NCBI GenBank assembly: GCA_965200805.1
Contig: OZ241384.1
Span: forward strand, 3,348,001 to 3,412,000
Direction: 5' to 3'
Length of the DNA stretch: 64,000 bases
Origin: MPNP01 sp026709725
Lineage (GTDB): Bacteria; Pseudomonadota; Alphaproteobacteria; Rhodobacterales; Rhodobacteraceae
Part shown: positions 1-9,181 of the stretch, piece by piece
Numbering within the stretch: the first letter of the stretch is position 1
How the letters are laid out: the number at the start of each line of letters is the position of its first letter
Notes under the pieces: model-generated
What the model saw: the letters and a program-made list of their open reading frames with translations, nothing else
Told to the model about the DNA's origin: nothing
The model's database searches: none
Translations under genes and position numbers: made by a program

Positions 1-930
1 AATGGACAGTTTGCCGGTGTGGGCCAGATGTTTGGTCTTGAAGACCTGTGCCGTCATTGAATTCTGTTCAAGTGACTTGCGCTCAATGGTCTTGTCCACT
101 GCGACGACCTCATGTCGGAGTGCCTTCAGGAGGCGCTTGATCCCCCATGACTGCTCGGCACTGCCAAACAGGACAGGCATGATCTGACTCTCATGAAATT
201 CCTTGGCAAGGGTTCGGTAGACATCCTCGTGTGGCGGTACAATGTCCTCAAGAAGTTTTTCCATCATATCGTCATCAAAATCTGCAAGCGATTCAAGAAG
301 TTCCTGCCTGGCTTCCTCATTGCGATCCCTGACAGTCTCCGGGATCTCGATCATCCGTGAGGCGGCACCGGGCTGATATTGAAAGGCCCTTTCCGAGGCG
401 AGATCAACATAGCCAACCTGCCCGGCGTCATCACGGATTGGAACCTGACGCAAGACCAGTGGACGGGTCGCCAAATCCTGCAGTTCTGTCATCATCATCC
501 GCAGTGTTTCGGCAGCCGTGTCGATCTTGTTGATGAATACGAATGCCGGGATGCCCTGTTCATCAATCTGCTTGAAAACCGTCTTCAGCATGGCGACCTT
601 GGCGGTTTCGGGTTCACAAACAATGACCGCAGCATCGGCTACCGACAGGGACGCGACCGCATCCTGCTGAAACTCAACGGAACCCGGACTGTCCAGAAAC
701 ACCCAGCGATCACCCAGATACTGACAGTGGGCAATGTTGACTTCGGTGCTCATCTGCCGCTGGCGTGCCTCGGGTGACGAATCGCCAACGGTGTTTCCAT
801 CCTTGACGGTCCCGCATCGCCTGATCGCACCTGCTTCAAACAGCAACGATTCCAACAGGGATGTTTTCCCACTCAGATAAGGCCCGACGATTGCTACGCA
901 GCGGGGACCCTGGACTGTATCACTGGCCAT
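1..930 (-). CDS. Elongation factor G-like translational GTPase (3' part cut by window edge)
   Basis: Conceptual translation from ATG at 930 runs to base 1 without a stop, so only the N-terminal ~310 residues are here. The GTPase motifs are in order: P-loop GPYLSGKT near residues 16-23, DSPGSVEF where a classical EF-G has DTPGHVDF, and NKID for guanine recognition. The GPYLSGKT and DxPGS spellings are typical of the second, EF-G-like paralogue of many alphaproteobacteria rather than canonical FusA. Family knowledge makes it a ribosome-associated GTPase; the exact role of this paralogue is not known to me. No other gene shares its strand within 1.5 kb. The start is followed at once by the P-loop domain, as in the family. 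Confidence 0.85.
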   Translation of the reverse strand, partial: MASDTVQGPRCVAIVGPYLSGKTSLLESLLFEAGAIRRCGTVKDGNTVGDSSPEARQRQMSTEVNIAHCQYLGDRWVFLDSPGSVEFQQDAVASLSVADAAVIVCEPETAKVAMLKTVFKQIDEQGIPAFVFINKIDTAAETLRMMMTELQDLATRPLVLRQVPIRDDAGQVGYVDLASERAFQYQPGAASRMIEIPETVRDRNEEARQELLESLADFDDDMMEKLLEDIVPPHEDVYRTLAKEFHESQIMPVLFGSAEQSWGIKRLLKALRHEVVAVDKTIERKSLEQNSMTAQVFKTKHLAHTGKLSI

Positions 931-1491
931 CCTGTACCACCATTTTCAATTACTCGCAGAGAGACTGATCGTTATTGTTGCCACGAATCAGCATCATTGC
1001 AATCCACCGAAACAAATTCCCGATTCTGTGCCTGATCAACCCTGTCAATCACCCTGATCTGTCTTGCCGATACCCCCGGCAGGAAGGAGATGTATCAGCA
1101 CATGCGATTTGGTTGGTCAGATCCCCCCTTCCGCTCCGGGGTGCAGCAACCGTGGCCAAAACGAAGCAATGGCGGAGAGATCGCCCTTTCTCACCTGCAG
1201 TGACGCATTCAGGGTTCCGCTCGACCAGGGCAGGCACACCGGTCGCGATGCCCGCGAAACGCTTTCGGGCGGCATTCATCGACCTGCATCAGCTCTTCGC
1301 GGTCGAGACGAGCCAACGGTGCGGTTGCCATGTCCCTGCTGTTAATAACAGCAGGATCAATCTCCCCGGGATTTGTCCTCTGCGGGTTTTATGCATCAGG
1401 GGAGTTGCAGAAGGACAGGTCAGGCGTAAGGAGCAAACGGATACGCGACCGATGATGGTGCAGGACCGATGGCGACCACAGGGGAGGAGAC
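931..1491. other. Intergenic stretch with no supportable gene
   Basis: About 560 bp between the EF-G-like gene and yciB. Open frames on both strands give low-complexity, Arg/Pro/Cys-rich translations with no recognisable domain. The only structure I see is the perfect 9-bp inverted repeat at 1335-1355, listed separately. The last bases before 1492 hold the ribosome binding site of yciB. Confidence 0.6.
1335..1355. promoter_or_regulatory. Perfect inverted repeat upstream of yciB
   Basis: CCTGCTGTT and AACAGCAGG form a 9-bp perfect stem around a 3-nt AAT centre, 137 bp before the yciB start. No T-run follows, so a terminator is not favoured. A regulator-binding dyad is possible, but no family can be assigned. 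Confidence 0.3.
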
Positions 1492-2145
1492 ATGACCCGC
1501 AGCGACCGGCATCCCCCCACCCGAATGCCCGAAGCCGTCAGGACCCTTGTCGAGCTGGCCCCCGTCGGGCTCTTCTTCGCGGGGTACATCCTCCTCAGGG
1601 AGACCACGGTGACCATCGGCGCCGTGCACTATGACGGCATCATCATCGTCACCGCGGCCTTCGTCCCCGTCCTGCTGGTCTGCACCGGCGTGCTCTGGAA
1701 GCTCACCGGTGCGCTCTCGCCGGTCCAGGTGTTCACCGCCCTCATGGTGATCCTCTTCGGCGGGCTGACGGTGTGGCTGAACGATGAGCGCTTCATCAAG
1801 GTCAAGCCGACGATCATCAATCTCCTCTTCGCCGGCATCCTGGGCTGGGGTCTCCTCCGGGGCAGGTCGTACATCAGGCTGCTGATGGACCGGAGCGTTC
1901 CGATGACGGCCGGGAACTGGATGCGGCTGACCCGCCGCATGACGGTCCTGTTTCTGGTGCTGGCCCTGGTCAATGAGGCGGTCTGGCGGACCCTGTCCAC
2001 GGATGTCTGGGTCCTGTACCGGACCTTTGTCCAGCCGGCCCTGTCCTTCCTGTTCATCGGCGGTCAGGTCTTTGTTCTCATGGAGAAGGGGGAGGAGGGG
2101 GATGACGGGTCCGGGGGCGGGATCATGGATGATCGGTCAGGGTGA
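1492..2145 (+). CDS. yciB: YciB/IspZ-family inner membrane protein (septation protein A)
   Basis: 217 residues, slightly longer than the usual ~180-200 because of a charged, glycine-rich tail. It has five or so hydrophobic segments (first near residues 22-36). Family hallmarks are visible: GLFFAGY in the first segment, a TVWLNDERFIKVKPTI motif near residues 95-110, and a late stretch ending NEAVWRTLSTDVWV. YciB proteins sit in the inner membrane and affect envelope maintenance and division-related synthesis; the molecular activity is unclear. The ATG is preceded by a strong GGGGAGGAG ribosome binding site. The gene is isolated on its strand. Confidence 0.88.
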   Translation: MTRSDRHPPTRMPEAVRTLVELAPVGLFFAGYILLRETTVTIGAVHYDGIIIVTAAFVPVLLVCTGVLWKLTGALSPVQVFTALMVILFGGLTVWLNDERFIKVKPTIINLLFAGILGWGLLRGRSYIRLLMDRSVPMTAGNWMRLTRRMTVLFLVLALVNEAVWRTLSTDVWVLYRTFVQPALSFLFIGGQVFVLMEKGEEGDDGSGGGIMDDRSG

Positions 2146-2307
2146 TCCCGAATCGAACGGAATTCATTTCCAATGGTTCCGGCCTGAACTGTCTGACGCT
2201 GACGCGTGAACATGCCCGTGGGGGCAGCGGATGACTCCTGGTGGATATCTCCTGTGGGGCATCCAGACAGACGACAGGGGAGCGCCCCGGGTCAGCACGG
2301 ATGAAAC

Positions 2308-2505
2308 TCAGGACAGAAGGGATTTTGCCGTCCAGAGAATGAGAACACCGACGGCGATGAGGCCGAGACCCATCATTTTGCGGGTCTCGATTGGAATCGA
2401 ACTGATGCGGTGCAGTGTCTTCTCAAGCCAGCGCGGTGCAAGTGCAAGCACGAGGCCCTCAATCACGGCAACCATGCCGAGACCAAAGATGATCTCATCG
2501 ATCAT
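2308..2505 (-). CDS. DUF2065 (YjeT-like) small membrane protein
   Basis: 65 residues with an N-terminal hydrophobic segment (about 5-24), a short basic loop containing LEKTLHRISSIP, and a second hydrophobic segment ending in LLS. This two-helix hairpin plus the conserved R-x-x-G turn (RKMMGLGLIAVG) matches the DUF2065 family, commonly encoded beside hflK/hflC. It starts 24 bp after the hflC stop on the same strand, so it is very likely the last gene of the hflK-hflC operon. Function unknown; a membrane partner of the HflKC complex is a contextual guess. Confidence 0.8.
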   Translation of the reverse strand: MIDEIIFGLGMVAVIEGLVLALAPRWLEKTLHRISSIPIETRKMMGLGLIAVGVLILWTAKSLLS

Positions 2506-2529
2506 GCGCGGGCCGGGAGAACGTGACTA

Positions 2530-3402
2530 TCAGTTCGAAGGCGCCGAATCCGTGAAGTAATCGAAGAATTCCCCATCAGGCGAGACCACAAGTGAGGTAT
2601 TCTGCTCACTGAAGGCCTGCTGGTAGGCCAGAAGCGAGCGGTAGAATTCAAAGAAATCGGTATCCCTGCCAAAAGCGGCGGCAAAAATGGAACTCCGTCG
2701 TGCGTCGGCTTCACCCCGGGTGATTTCTGCCTGTTTCTGCGCCTCCGAGACAATCTCAACCTGGGTACGGTCAGCCTGGGCACGAACTTTCTGTGCCGCT
2801 TCCTCGCCTCGGGCGATTTCATCGGCAGCTTCCCGCTGGCGCTCGGCGCGCATGCGGGCGAAGGTCGCCTCAAGATTCTGGGTGGGAAGATCTGTCCGCT
2901 TCAGACGCACATCGATGATTTCAACACCGAGGTTCTGAGCCTCAATCTTGGCTGTATCCCGAATCTGGGACATGAGTGAGGCCCGGTCCGTCGAGAGGAT
3001 TATGTTGGAACCGACTGAGCCAAGGACTTGGCGTGTTGCCGCATTCAGAATCCGCTCGAGACGGCTCTCGGCAGAGCGAACGCCACCGACACCGACCGCT
3101 TCACGGAACTGGACCACATCAACGATCCGGTAACGCGCGAAGGCATCGACCACCAGGCGGCGGTCATCAAGGGGCGTGACCTCAAGGGGCTGGGTCTCGA
3201 GGGAGAGGATTCGATCATCGTAACGCACAACCTCCTGGATGATCGGAATCTTGAAGGCGAGGCCGGGTTCGGTCTTGACTGCACGAACCTGACCGAACTG
3301 CAGCACAAGTGCTTTCTCCCGTTCATCAACGATGAAGATCGAGGACAGAATGCCAACGGTCACAACCGCAATGACAGCGATGGCGATTGTCAATTTATTC
3401 AT
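2530..3402 (-). CDS. hflC: HflC, SPFH/prohibitin-family FtsH protease modulator
   Basis: SPFH-domain protein with one N-terminal membrane anchor (about residues 4-23) followed by the extracytoplasmic DEREKALVLQFG strand typical of HflC. The second half is a charged coiled coil (AEATFARMRAERQREA-like repeats with EI-RGE-AA). HflC pairs with HflK to form a ring-like complex around FtsH that tunes degradation of membrane proteins. I chose ATG 3402 (MNKLTIAIAV) over the in-frame upstream start at 3429. It overlaps the hflK stop by 8 bp and places the anchor at the N-terminus, as in the family. The protein is 290 residues, the normal size. Confidence 0.93.
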   Translation of the reverse strand: MNKLTIAIAVIAVVTVGILSSIFIVDEREKALVLQFGQVRAVKTEPGLAFKIPIIQEVVRYDDRILSLETQPLEVTPLDDRRLVVDAFARYRIVDVVQFREAVGVGGVRSAESRLERILNAATRQVLGSVGSNIILSTDRASLMSQIRDTAKIEAQNLGVEIIDVRLKRTDLPTQNLEATFARMRAERQREAADEIARGEEAAQKVRAQADRTQVEIVSEAQKQAEITRGEADARRSSIFAAAFGRDTDFFEFYRSLLAYQQAFSEQNTSLVVSPDGEFFDYFTDSAPSN

Positions 3403-4453
3403 TTGTCGCACTCCGGTTGCGCAATTCATTCAAGGGCAGATAGGGCAAGACCTCCGTCTCCCCATCAAGAATGATCTTGTCGATCGATCCAAGAATACCC
3501 GCCATGACCTCCAGATGCAGACGCTTGCGGGTCACTTCAGGGGCTTTCTGATATTCCTCCAGCACAGCAAGGAAGCGACTGGCTTCACCTTCGGCCTGGT
3601 TGACAACCTGAGCCCTGTAGCCTTCGGCCTCCTCAAGCAGCTGGGCGGCCTCACCACGGGCGCTGGCAAGAACCCTGTTGGCATAGGCATCCGCTTCTTT
3701 CTCCAGGCGGTCCCGTCCCTGTTCGGCAGCCTGAACTTCGCGGAACGAATCGATGACCTCGCGTGGTGGATCAGCCTTGTCAAAGTTGACACGAACGACA
3801 TTCATGCCGGAGTCGTATCCGTCCAGCGTATTCTGGATCAATTCCTGCAGATTGGATGCAACGATCCCGCGATCACGGTTGAGGATCGGGGCGAGTTCCG
3901 AGCGCGCCATAATCTCCCGCATGGCCGATTCGGACACCGCACGGATGGTTTCCGTTGGGTCCGCAAGGTTGAAGAGGAACGAGGGAGGGTCGGAGATGTT
4001 CCAGACAACCTGGAAGTCGACGTCGATGATGTTTTCATCGCCCGTCAGCATCAGCCCTTCATCAATGCGTGCACCATTGCCTACACCGATATCCTCCGTG
4101 CGCTCACGCGTGACCGAAATGATTTCCTTGGTGATAATTGGCCAGGGTGCAAAATTGAGACCCGGTTGACCCGTGGCATGGTAGGATCCAAGGAAGAGTT
4201 CCACCGAGCGCTCTTCAGGCTTGACCGAATACAGCGAGAGAAACAGCCAGCCGACAACGGCCACGAGCACGATTCCGATAATCGGGCCACGGGAGAACTG
4301 CGGACCCTTGCCCCCGGGGCGTTTCCTGCCCCCGCCGCCAAAGATATTCTTGACCCGTTCCCGACTGCGCTCGAAAATTTCATCAACATCGGGAATGTTT
4401 GGTCTCTCCGGACCTGCACCGCCCCAAGGGCCGCCCCTGTTATTGTCAGGCAT
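3395..4453 (-). CDS. hflK: HflK, SPFH/prohibitin-family FtsH protease modulator
   Basis: 352 residues. A Gly/Pro/Arg-rich cytoplasmic tail (1-55) precedes one membrane segment (about 56-75). The SPFH core follows, with the VKPEERSVELFLG and NFAPWPI elements, then a long Ala/Glu/Arg-rich coiled coil. This is the normal HflK arrangement and length. It is translationally coupled to hflC, with the stop overlapping the hflC start, and DUF2065 follows in the same operon. The gor gene lies 67 bp upstream on the same strand, so readthrough from gor is possible. HflK acts with HflC at the periplasmic face of the inner membrane to modulate FtsH. Confidence 0.93.
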   Translation of the reverse strand: MPDNNRGGPWGGAGPERPNIPDVDEIFERSRERVKNIFGGGGRKRPGGKGPQFSRGPIIGIVLVAVVGWLFLSLYSVKPEERSVELFLGSYHATGQPGLNFAPWPIITKEIISVTRERTEDIGVGNGARIDEGLMLTGDENIIDVDFQVVWNISDPPSFLFNLADPTETIRAVSESAMREIMARSELAPILNRDRGIVASNLQELIQNTLDGYDSGMNVVRVNFDKADPPREVIDSFREVQAAEQGRDRLEKEADAYANRVLASARGEAAQLLEEAEGYRAQVVNQAEGEASRFLAVLEEYQKAPEVTRKRLHLEVMAGILGSIDKIILDGETEVLPYLPLNELRNRSATNE

Positions 4454-4520
4454 CAGACTTCCAATTTCCTACTCTGCAAAAATCCATGCGTTCGGAGAAT
4501 GGCGATTCCTGTCTTCAATT

Positions 4521-5873
4521 TCAAGTCACGCGCACCGGCTCACGCAAAGTGACAAGTTCCTCAGCCGATGTGGGATGAACAGCAACGGTTCGATCAAAAT
4601 CCGCTTTGGTTGCCCCCATGCCGAGGGCGACGGCGGCCAGCTGAATCATCTCGGACGCTGCCGGCCCGAGGATGTGCACACCAAGGACCCGATCATCCTC
4701 TCTGGCAACCACCAGTTTCATGTAGCTGTACTCGTCCCTGGCGGCCAGCGTGTTGACCATGGGCATGAAACGCGTTTCATAGACGGCAATGGCATGATCC
4801 CTGGCGGCATCTGCTTCGGACAGGCCGACAGTGCCAATTTCCGGTCGGGTGAACACGGCTGTCGCTACATTGGCATGGTTGGGTTGCATTGGATTTTGAC
4901 AGAAAACGGTTTCGACAAAGGCCATGGCTTCACGAATCGCAACCGGTGTCAGGTTGAGGCGATTGGTTGCATCACCCACAGCATAGATATCTTTGACAGA
5001 TGTCTGTGAATACGCATCCACGTCAATTGCCCCGACCCCGTTCGTTGTGATGCCGGATGTCTCAAGGCCAAGATCTTTCGTGGCAGGCCTTCGACCTGTG
5101 GCCGAAAGGACCAGATCGTAGGTTGACGATGCGCCCTCACTGTCGGTGACAACATAACGGTGTTCCCTTCGGACAATTGACTGAATCGAGAGGCCAAGCC
5201 TGATGTCGATCCCGCGTTTCCTCATGGCATCATGCACCTCATTGCGCAGACTGTCATCAAAACCCCGCAGGATCTGGTCGCCGCGATAATACTGTGTGAC
5301 CGTACTGCCCATGCCATTCAGAATACCGGCAAACTCGCAGGCGATATAACCACCGCCATTGACCAGGATCCGCTCGGGCAGGGTACGCAATTCAAAGAGA
5401 TCGTCTGAGGTTGCGACCAGATCTGATCCGGCAAAGTCAGGCACGTAAGGCTGGCCACCGGTTGCAATCAGGATCACTTCGGCACGAAGCGTCTCTCCCG
5501 AAGCCAGTTCAACTGTCCTGTGATCGCGCACTCTGGCCCGCGTCGCAAAACATGTCACCCCGGATGCCGCAAGATTCCTGGCGTAGAGTTTTTCAAGACG
5601 GTCGATGCTCACATCCCTGGCTGCCTTCATCGGACCCAGTGCGAACGCCGGCTTCGGAACATGCCAACCAAAACCGGCAGCATCGGCAAGACTGTCGGCA
5701 AAGCCAGCCGCGTAATACATCAGTTTCTTGGGAACGCAGCCGCGGATGACACAGGTGCCCCCCAACCGGCTTTGCTCGGCGAGTCCAACCCGATGCCCCA
5801 TTTCGGCCACCAGGCGGGCCGCACGGATCCCTCCGGACCCGCCTCCGATCACAAACAGGTCAAAGGGCTTCAT
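4521..5873 (-). CDS. gor: Glutathione-disulfide reductase
   Basis: 450 residues, FAD-dependent pyridine nucleotide-disulfide oxidoreductase that regenerates reduced glutathione with NADPH. The N-terminal FAD motif GGGSGG lies at 10-15. The redox pair is C41/C46 in GGTCVIRGCVPKK, the spacing and VPKK ending of glutathione reductase rather than lipoamide or mercuric reductase. A second nucleotide motif (NGGGYIACEFAG) lies mid-protein, and the C-terminal catalytic HPT has His near 433. The gene lies just downstream of an rpiA remnant on the same strand, an arrangement (rpiA-gor) common in alphaproteobacteria. This supports both calls. Confidence 0.92.
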   Translation of the reverse strand: MKPFDLFVIGGGSGGIRAARLVAEMGHRVGLAEQSRLGGTCVIRGCVPKKLMYYAAGFADSLADAAGFGWHVPKPAFALGPMKAARDVSIDRLEKLYARNLAASGVTCFATRARVRDHRTVELASGETLRAEVILIATGGQPYVPDFAGSDLVATSDDLFELRTLPERILVNGGGYIACEFAGILNGMGSTVTQYYRGDQILRGFDDSLRNEVHDAMRKRGIDIRLGLSIQSIVRREHRYVVTDSEGASSTYDLVLSATGRRPATKDLGLETSGITTNGVGAIDVDAYSQTSVKDIYAVGDATNRLNLTPVAIREAMAFVETVFCQNPMQPNHANVATAVFTRPEIGTVGLSEADAARDHAIAVYETRFMPMVNTLAARDEYSYMKLVVAREDDRVLGVHILGPAASEMIQLAAVALGMGATKADFDRTVAVHPTSAEELVTLREPVRVT

Positions 5874-6410
5874 GACAGGGTCCCCGAACGGCTGCGGGCA
5901 GCCAGATTCTCTTCTTCACCTGCGGCTGCGGGCAGCCAATTGCATCTCCACAGACAGCACGCCCGCAAAGGCCCCTGAAGAAGCCGCAGGTCATGAATCC
6001 GGTCACGCTGCCAACCACGGTCCCGCTGCCTTTTGGATCCCAAATCGGGTCAGGACGACAATCGACAATGAAATTCTTCCCGTCAATGATGAACACTCCC
6101 TATCTCGCCGCCCTGTCTGCATGATCTTGAATGATAATGCAAAAGAGTCCGGTGCTGTGCCTGGTTTGCCGATATTGGCAATCGCCATCACGTGATCGGC
6201 GGCGCCGGCACGGTGTTCTTTATCCAGATGGGTTTCACCCCAGCCCTTGATCAGCACAGGATCCGGCCTGATCGCATCTGATCCGCCAAAAACAGGATCC
6301 ATCCGGTCAAGGATATCGAAATCATTCATCCCGAACCCGGGGAATCCTGCCAGCGCATGGGAGCATCCTCGCACAGCAGCACATGCCGTTGCGGCTGCAA
6401 GCAGGATCAT
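5874..6410 (-). pseudogene. rpiA: Ribose-5-phosphate isomerase A remnant
   Basis: Two minus-strand frames together retain RpiA features. Frame one (about 6410-6110) reads ILDRMDPVFGGSDAI then DPVLIKGWGETHLDKEHRAG and AADHVMAIAN. This corresponds to the intact family's LTIDGADEIDP, LIKGGGGALLREK and AASDRMIVIAD blocks, with the key GADE and GGG positions altered. Frame two (about 6096-5930) reads KNFIVDC, then IWDPKG, then GFFRGLC, matching the C-terminal GNFILDC...DP...GVVEHGLF region. A frameshift near 6090-6110, the loss of ~90 N-terminal residues and substitutions at catalytic positions show decay. Position next to gor supports the identity. An unrelated RpiB elsewhere could cover the reaction; that is not visible here. 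Confidence 0.6.
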
Positions 6411-6491
6411 CCGAACAGTCCGCTCTGATCATCGCTGTCGCTTCTGTCCCGCGACACCCACCCGTCCCTCACAGCCTCTCTCCACCTCCCT

Positions 6492-7202
6492 TCAGTCCTG
6501 TTTCCCTGTTCTGAACGGTGATGGCGTCTCTGGCCATGCTGCTGCTTCACCAAGGGCCCGAACCAATGATGTCAATGCACCAATCGGCACGATCACAAGA
6601 CAGCCAGGGTGTTCCTGACGCAACTGTAACTCTTCATCGACCACCCTGTTCGAGACACCAAGCATGCCATGGGGCGACAGATACAACCCATCCATCTCCC
6701 ATTTCAGCCCCTCCGACCAGACATGTGTCGCAACAAACGGAAAAACGGAAAGTCGCGTGCCACGGGCAACGGTCATCCGCATCCGTGGCGGAATCACCGC
6801 ACAGACATCACCGTCTCCGATCAGAACAATTCGGCGATCAGCAAATTTGAGCAATGCACCGAGACTGGCCAGACCGTGATCAAGCCGGGGTGCCAGGACC
6901 CCAACGCCCAGGATGATCGGTGCTTCGATCGAACGGATGCATTTGTCGAAATCAGTCGTGTCCTGTTCCCGAATGCGATGGTAATTTATGGACTTCCCAA
7001 GATTCTCCGCTGGCAGGGAGTCGCCATCGCCGACCACATGGACAGGACTCCGGCCCATGCTTTGGGCGTTGGCGGCACCACCATTCGCAGCAACAAGCAT
7101 CGGGGCACATGCAAGGGCGGCATCAAGCTGCTGTGATGTGCACAGGCCACCACCCAATACTGTTACGCCCTGCTCCGATCTGATGATATATCTGTCAGTC
7201 AT
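6492..7202 (-). CDS. Thiamine diphosphokinase
   Basis: About 236 residues. Thiamine pyrophosphokinase signatures appear in order: AANGGAANA near 40, GDGDSL near 60, DTTDFDKCI near 83 and the LGVGVLAPRLDH...SLGAL block near 100-120. These form the ATP- and Mg-binding catalytic domain. A smaller C-terminal beta domain, expected to bind thiamine, follows. The enzyme converts thiamine plus ATP to thiamine diphosphate in the cytoplasm. Start is uncertain: ATG 7202 is used here, and an in-frame GTG at 7208 is possible; neither has a strong ribosome binding site. It is the upstream neighbour of the rpiA relic and shares its strand. Confidence 0.82.
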   Translation of the reverse strand: MTDRYIIRSEQGVTVLGGGLCTSQQLDAALACAPMLVAANGGAANAQSMGRSPVHVVGDGDSLPAENLGKSINYHRIREQDTTDFDKCIRSIEAPIILGVGVLAPRLDHGLASLGALLKFADRRIVLIGDGDVCAVIPPRMRMTVARGTRLSVFPFVATHVWSEGLKWEMDGLYLSPHGMLGVSNRVVDEELQLRQEHPGCLVIVPIGALTSLVRALGEAAAWPETPSPFRTGKQD

Positions 7203-7378
7203 GCTCACAGGCTGTCACGTTGCGGAGAACGGGATCCTCTCGAGACAGGACATGCGCACGGCACATGCAGATCTCCCGACACGGGGGATCTCCGGGAACG
7301 GGCAAGGTTTCCCCGTATTGCATGATTGCGTTGAATCGGCGCCCGGAAATGCGGGACCTGAACCCCACGGGGTTCTTT

Positions 7379-9028
7379 TCAGACCAGGCGGGATTGTTCG
7401 AGAGCGGCACGGATGAAACCCGTGAAAAGCGGATGAGGATCAAGGGGGCGGGACTTCAGTTCGGGATGGAACTGGACACCGATAAACCATGGATGATTAC
7501 GGAGCTCCATGATTTCGGGCAGGGTGCCGTCCGGTGACATGCCGCTGAACACCACACCCTTCTCCTGCAACTTCTCACGATAGGCAACGTCAACCTCAAA
7601 ACGATGGCGGTGGCGTTCCGATATTTCCCTGCAGTCGTATTGCCGATAGGCCAGGCTGTTCGGGTCCAGAACTGCCTGATAGGAACCGAGGCGCATCGTT
7701 GCTCCCTTGCTGTCGCCAGGAGTCCTCTCAATCGTTTCACTGCCCTGCTGCCATTTCTGGAGATAAAAGATGATCGGTTCAATATCGATGCAGCTGTCCT
7801 CACTCTCCATGACAAATTCCTCTGAACCGGCATTGGCAATGCCAAGGAGATTGCGGGCTGCATCGATAATCGCTGTCTGCATCCCCAGACAAATGCCGAG
7901 ATAGGGAATCCGTTCGAGGCGTGCATATTCTGCTGCCTTGATCTTTCCCTCAATGCCGCGACCCCCAAACCCTCCGGGGACCAGAATCGCATCGCACCCT
8001 TGCAGGTGCAGCCCCGGATCGCTGCTCTCGAAAATGTCTGACTCGATAAACTCCGCCTCAACACGAACGCGGTTTGCGATGCCGCCATGGATCAGGGCTT
8101 CGCTGATCGATTTGTAGGAATCCTCAAGTGCAGTGTACTTGCCGACAACCGCCACCCTGACTGAGCCGATGGTGTTGTTGATGCGAAACCAGACATCCCG
8201 CCAATCGCTCATGTCCGGCTCCCTGGCATCTGTTATCCCGAACGACTGCAGCAGGACCGTATCAAGACCTTCCTCGTGATAGGCAATCGGTGCATAGTAA
8301 ATGGATTCCATGGTCTGGGAAGACACAACGGCATCCTGCCTGACATTACAGAAGAGCGCGATCTTGCGTCTTTCCTTTTCCGGGAGCGGCATATCTGATC
8401 GACAGACAATCATATCCGGAACGATCCCGATTGAGCGCAACTCCTTGACAGAGTGCTGTGTGGGTTTGGTCTTGAGTTCCCCACAGGCCTCAAGAAAAGG
8501 GATCAGCGTCAGGTGAATAAAGACGCAGCTTCCCGTTGACATCTCAAGAGCAAACTGACGAATCGCTTCGAAGAACGGCAAACCTTCAATGTCGCCAACT
8601 GTGCCGCCGATTTCACACAGGACAAAGTCAGCATCACCAGTATCATGGGCGATGAAGGCCTTTATTTCGTTGGTGACATGCGGAATGACCTGAATTGTGG
8701 AGCCAAGATATTCGCCAAGTCTCTCCTTCTCGAGAACCCGGGAGTATATCTGACCGGACGACACCGAGTCGGTCCGCGTTGCAGTCACGCCGGTGAACCG
8801 CTCGTAATGACCAATGTCAAGATCGGTTTCAGCTCCATCATCCGTGACAAAAACTTCCCCGTGTTCGTAGGGACTCATCGTGCCGGGATCGACGTTCAGA
8901 TAGGGGTCAAGCTTGCGAATTCGAACCCTGTAGCCACGGGCCTGCAAGAGCGCACCCAGTGAAGCGGCCATCAGCCCCTTGCCAAGCGAGGAGACAACTC
9001 CACCTGTGATGAAAACATACCGCGGCAT
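7379..9028 (-). CDS. pyrG: CTP synthase (glutamine-hydrolysing)
   Basis: 549 residues, the usual full length. The N-terminal amidoligase domain begins with FITGGVVSSLGKG (P-loop) and carries the DPGTMSPYEHGEVFV substrate block. The C-terminal class I glutamine amidotransferase has the nucleophile elbow GICLGMQ and the His-Glu pair in QFHPEL. It forms CTP from UTP, ATP and glutamine. The gene follows secG on the same strand with a 152-bp gap containing a hairpin at 9152-9181. No frameshift or missing catalytic residue is seen. Confidence 0.97.
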   Translation of the reverse strand: MPRYVFITGGVVSSLGKGLMAASLGALLQARGYRVRIRKLDPYLNVDPGTMSPYEHGEVFVTDDGAETDLDIGHYERFTGVTATRTDSVSSGQIYSRVLEKERLGEYLGSTIQVIPHVTNEIKAFIAHDTGDADFVLCEIGGTVGDIEGLPFFEAIRQFALEMSTGSCVFIHLTLIPFLEACGELKTKPTQHSVKELRSIGIVPDMIVCRSDMPLPEKERRKIALFCNVRQDAVVSSQTMESIYYAPIAYHEEGLDTVLLQSFGITDAREPDMSDWRDVWFRINNTIGSVRVAVVGKYTALEDSYKSISEALIHGGIANRVRVEAEFIESDIFESSDPGLHLQGCDAILVPGGFGGRGIEGKIKAAEYARLERIPYLGICLGMQTAIIDAARNLLGIANAGSEEFVMESEDSCIDIEPIIFYLQKWQQGSETIERTPGDSKGATMRLGSYQAVLDPNSLAYRQYDCREISERHRHRFEVDVAYREKLQEKGVVFSGMSPDGTLPEIMELRNHPWFIGVQFHPELKSRPLDPHPLFTGFIRAALEQSRLV

Positions 9029-9151
9029 TCGTGAAGACTAGCCTGAAGACATCATTACAGCCCATTCCATGATGCTCACGAGGGCCAGTGAATAGCAAGG
9101 TCGGAAGCACCTGACCAGTGCCGGGTTGCGAAAATCGGAGAGAGCATCCAC

Positions 9152-9181
9152 ATGCATCGACCGAAAGTCGGTCGGATGCAT
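9152..9181 (-). terminator. Strong hairpin between secG and pyrG
   Basis: ATGCATCGACCGA pairs with TCGGTCGGATGCAT around an AAG loop, with a single-nucleotide bulge. The stem overlaps the first base of the secG stop codon. No clear U-run follows in the minus-strand transcript. It may be a weak terminator or an RNA-processing or stability hairpin separating secG from pyrG expression. Confidence 0.4.

Noticed and set aside
379..777. 132-codon plus-strand open frame at the left end
   Set aside because: Antisense shadow of the EF-G-like gene, whose motifs are clear on the minus strand.
3332..4552. 406-codon plus-strand open frame
   Set aside because: Antisense to hflK/hflC, with no domain. The minus-strand genes explain the region fully.
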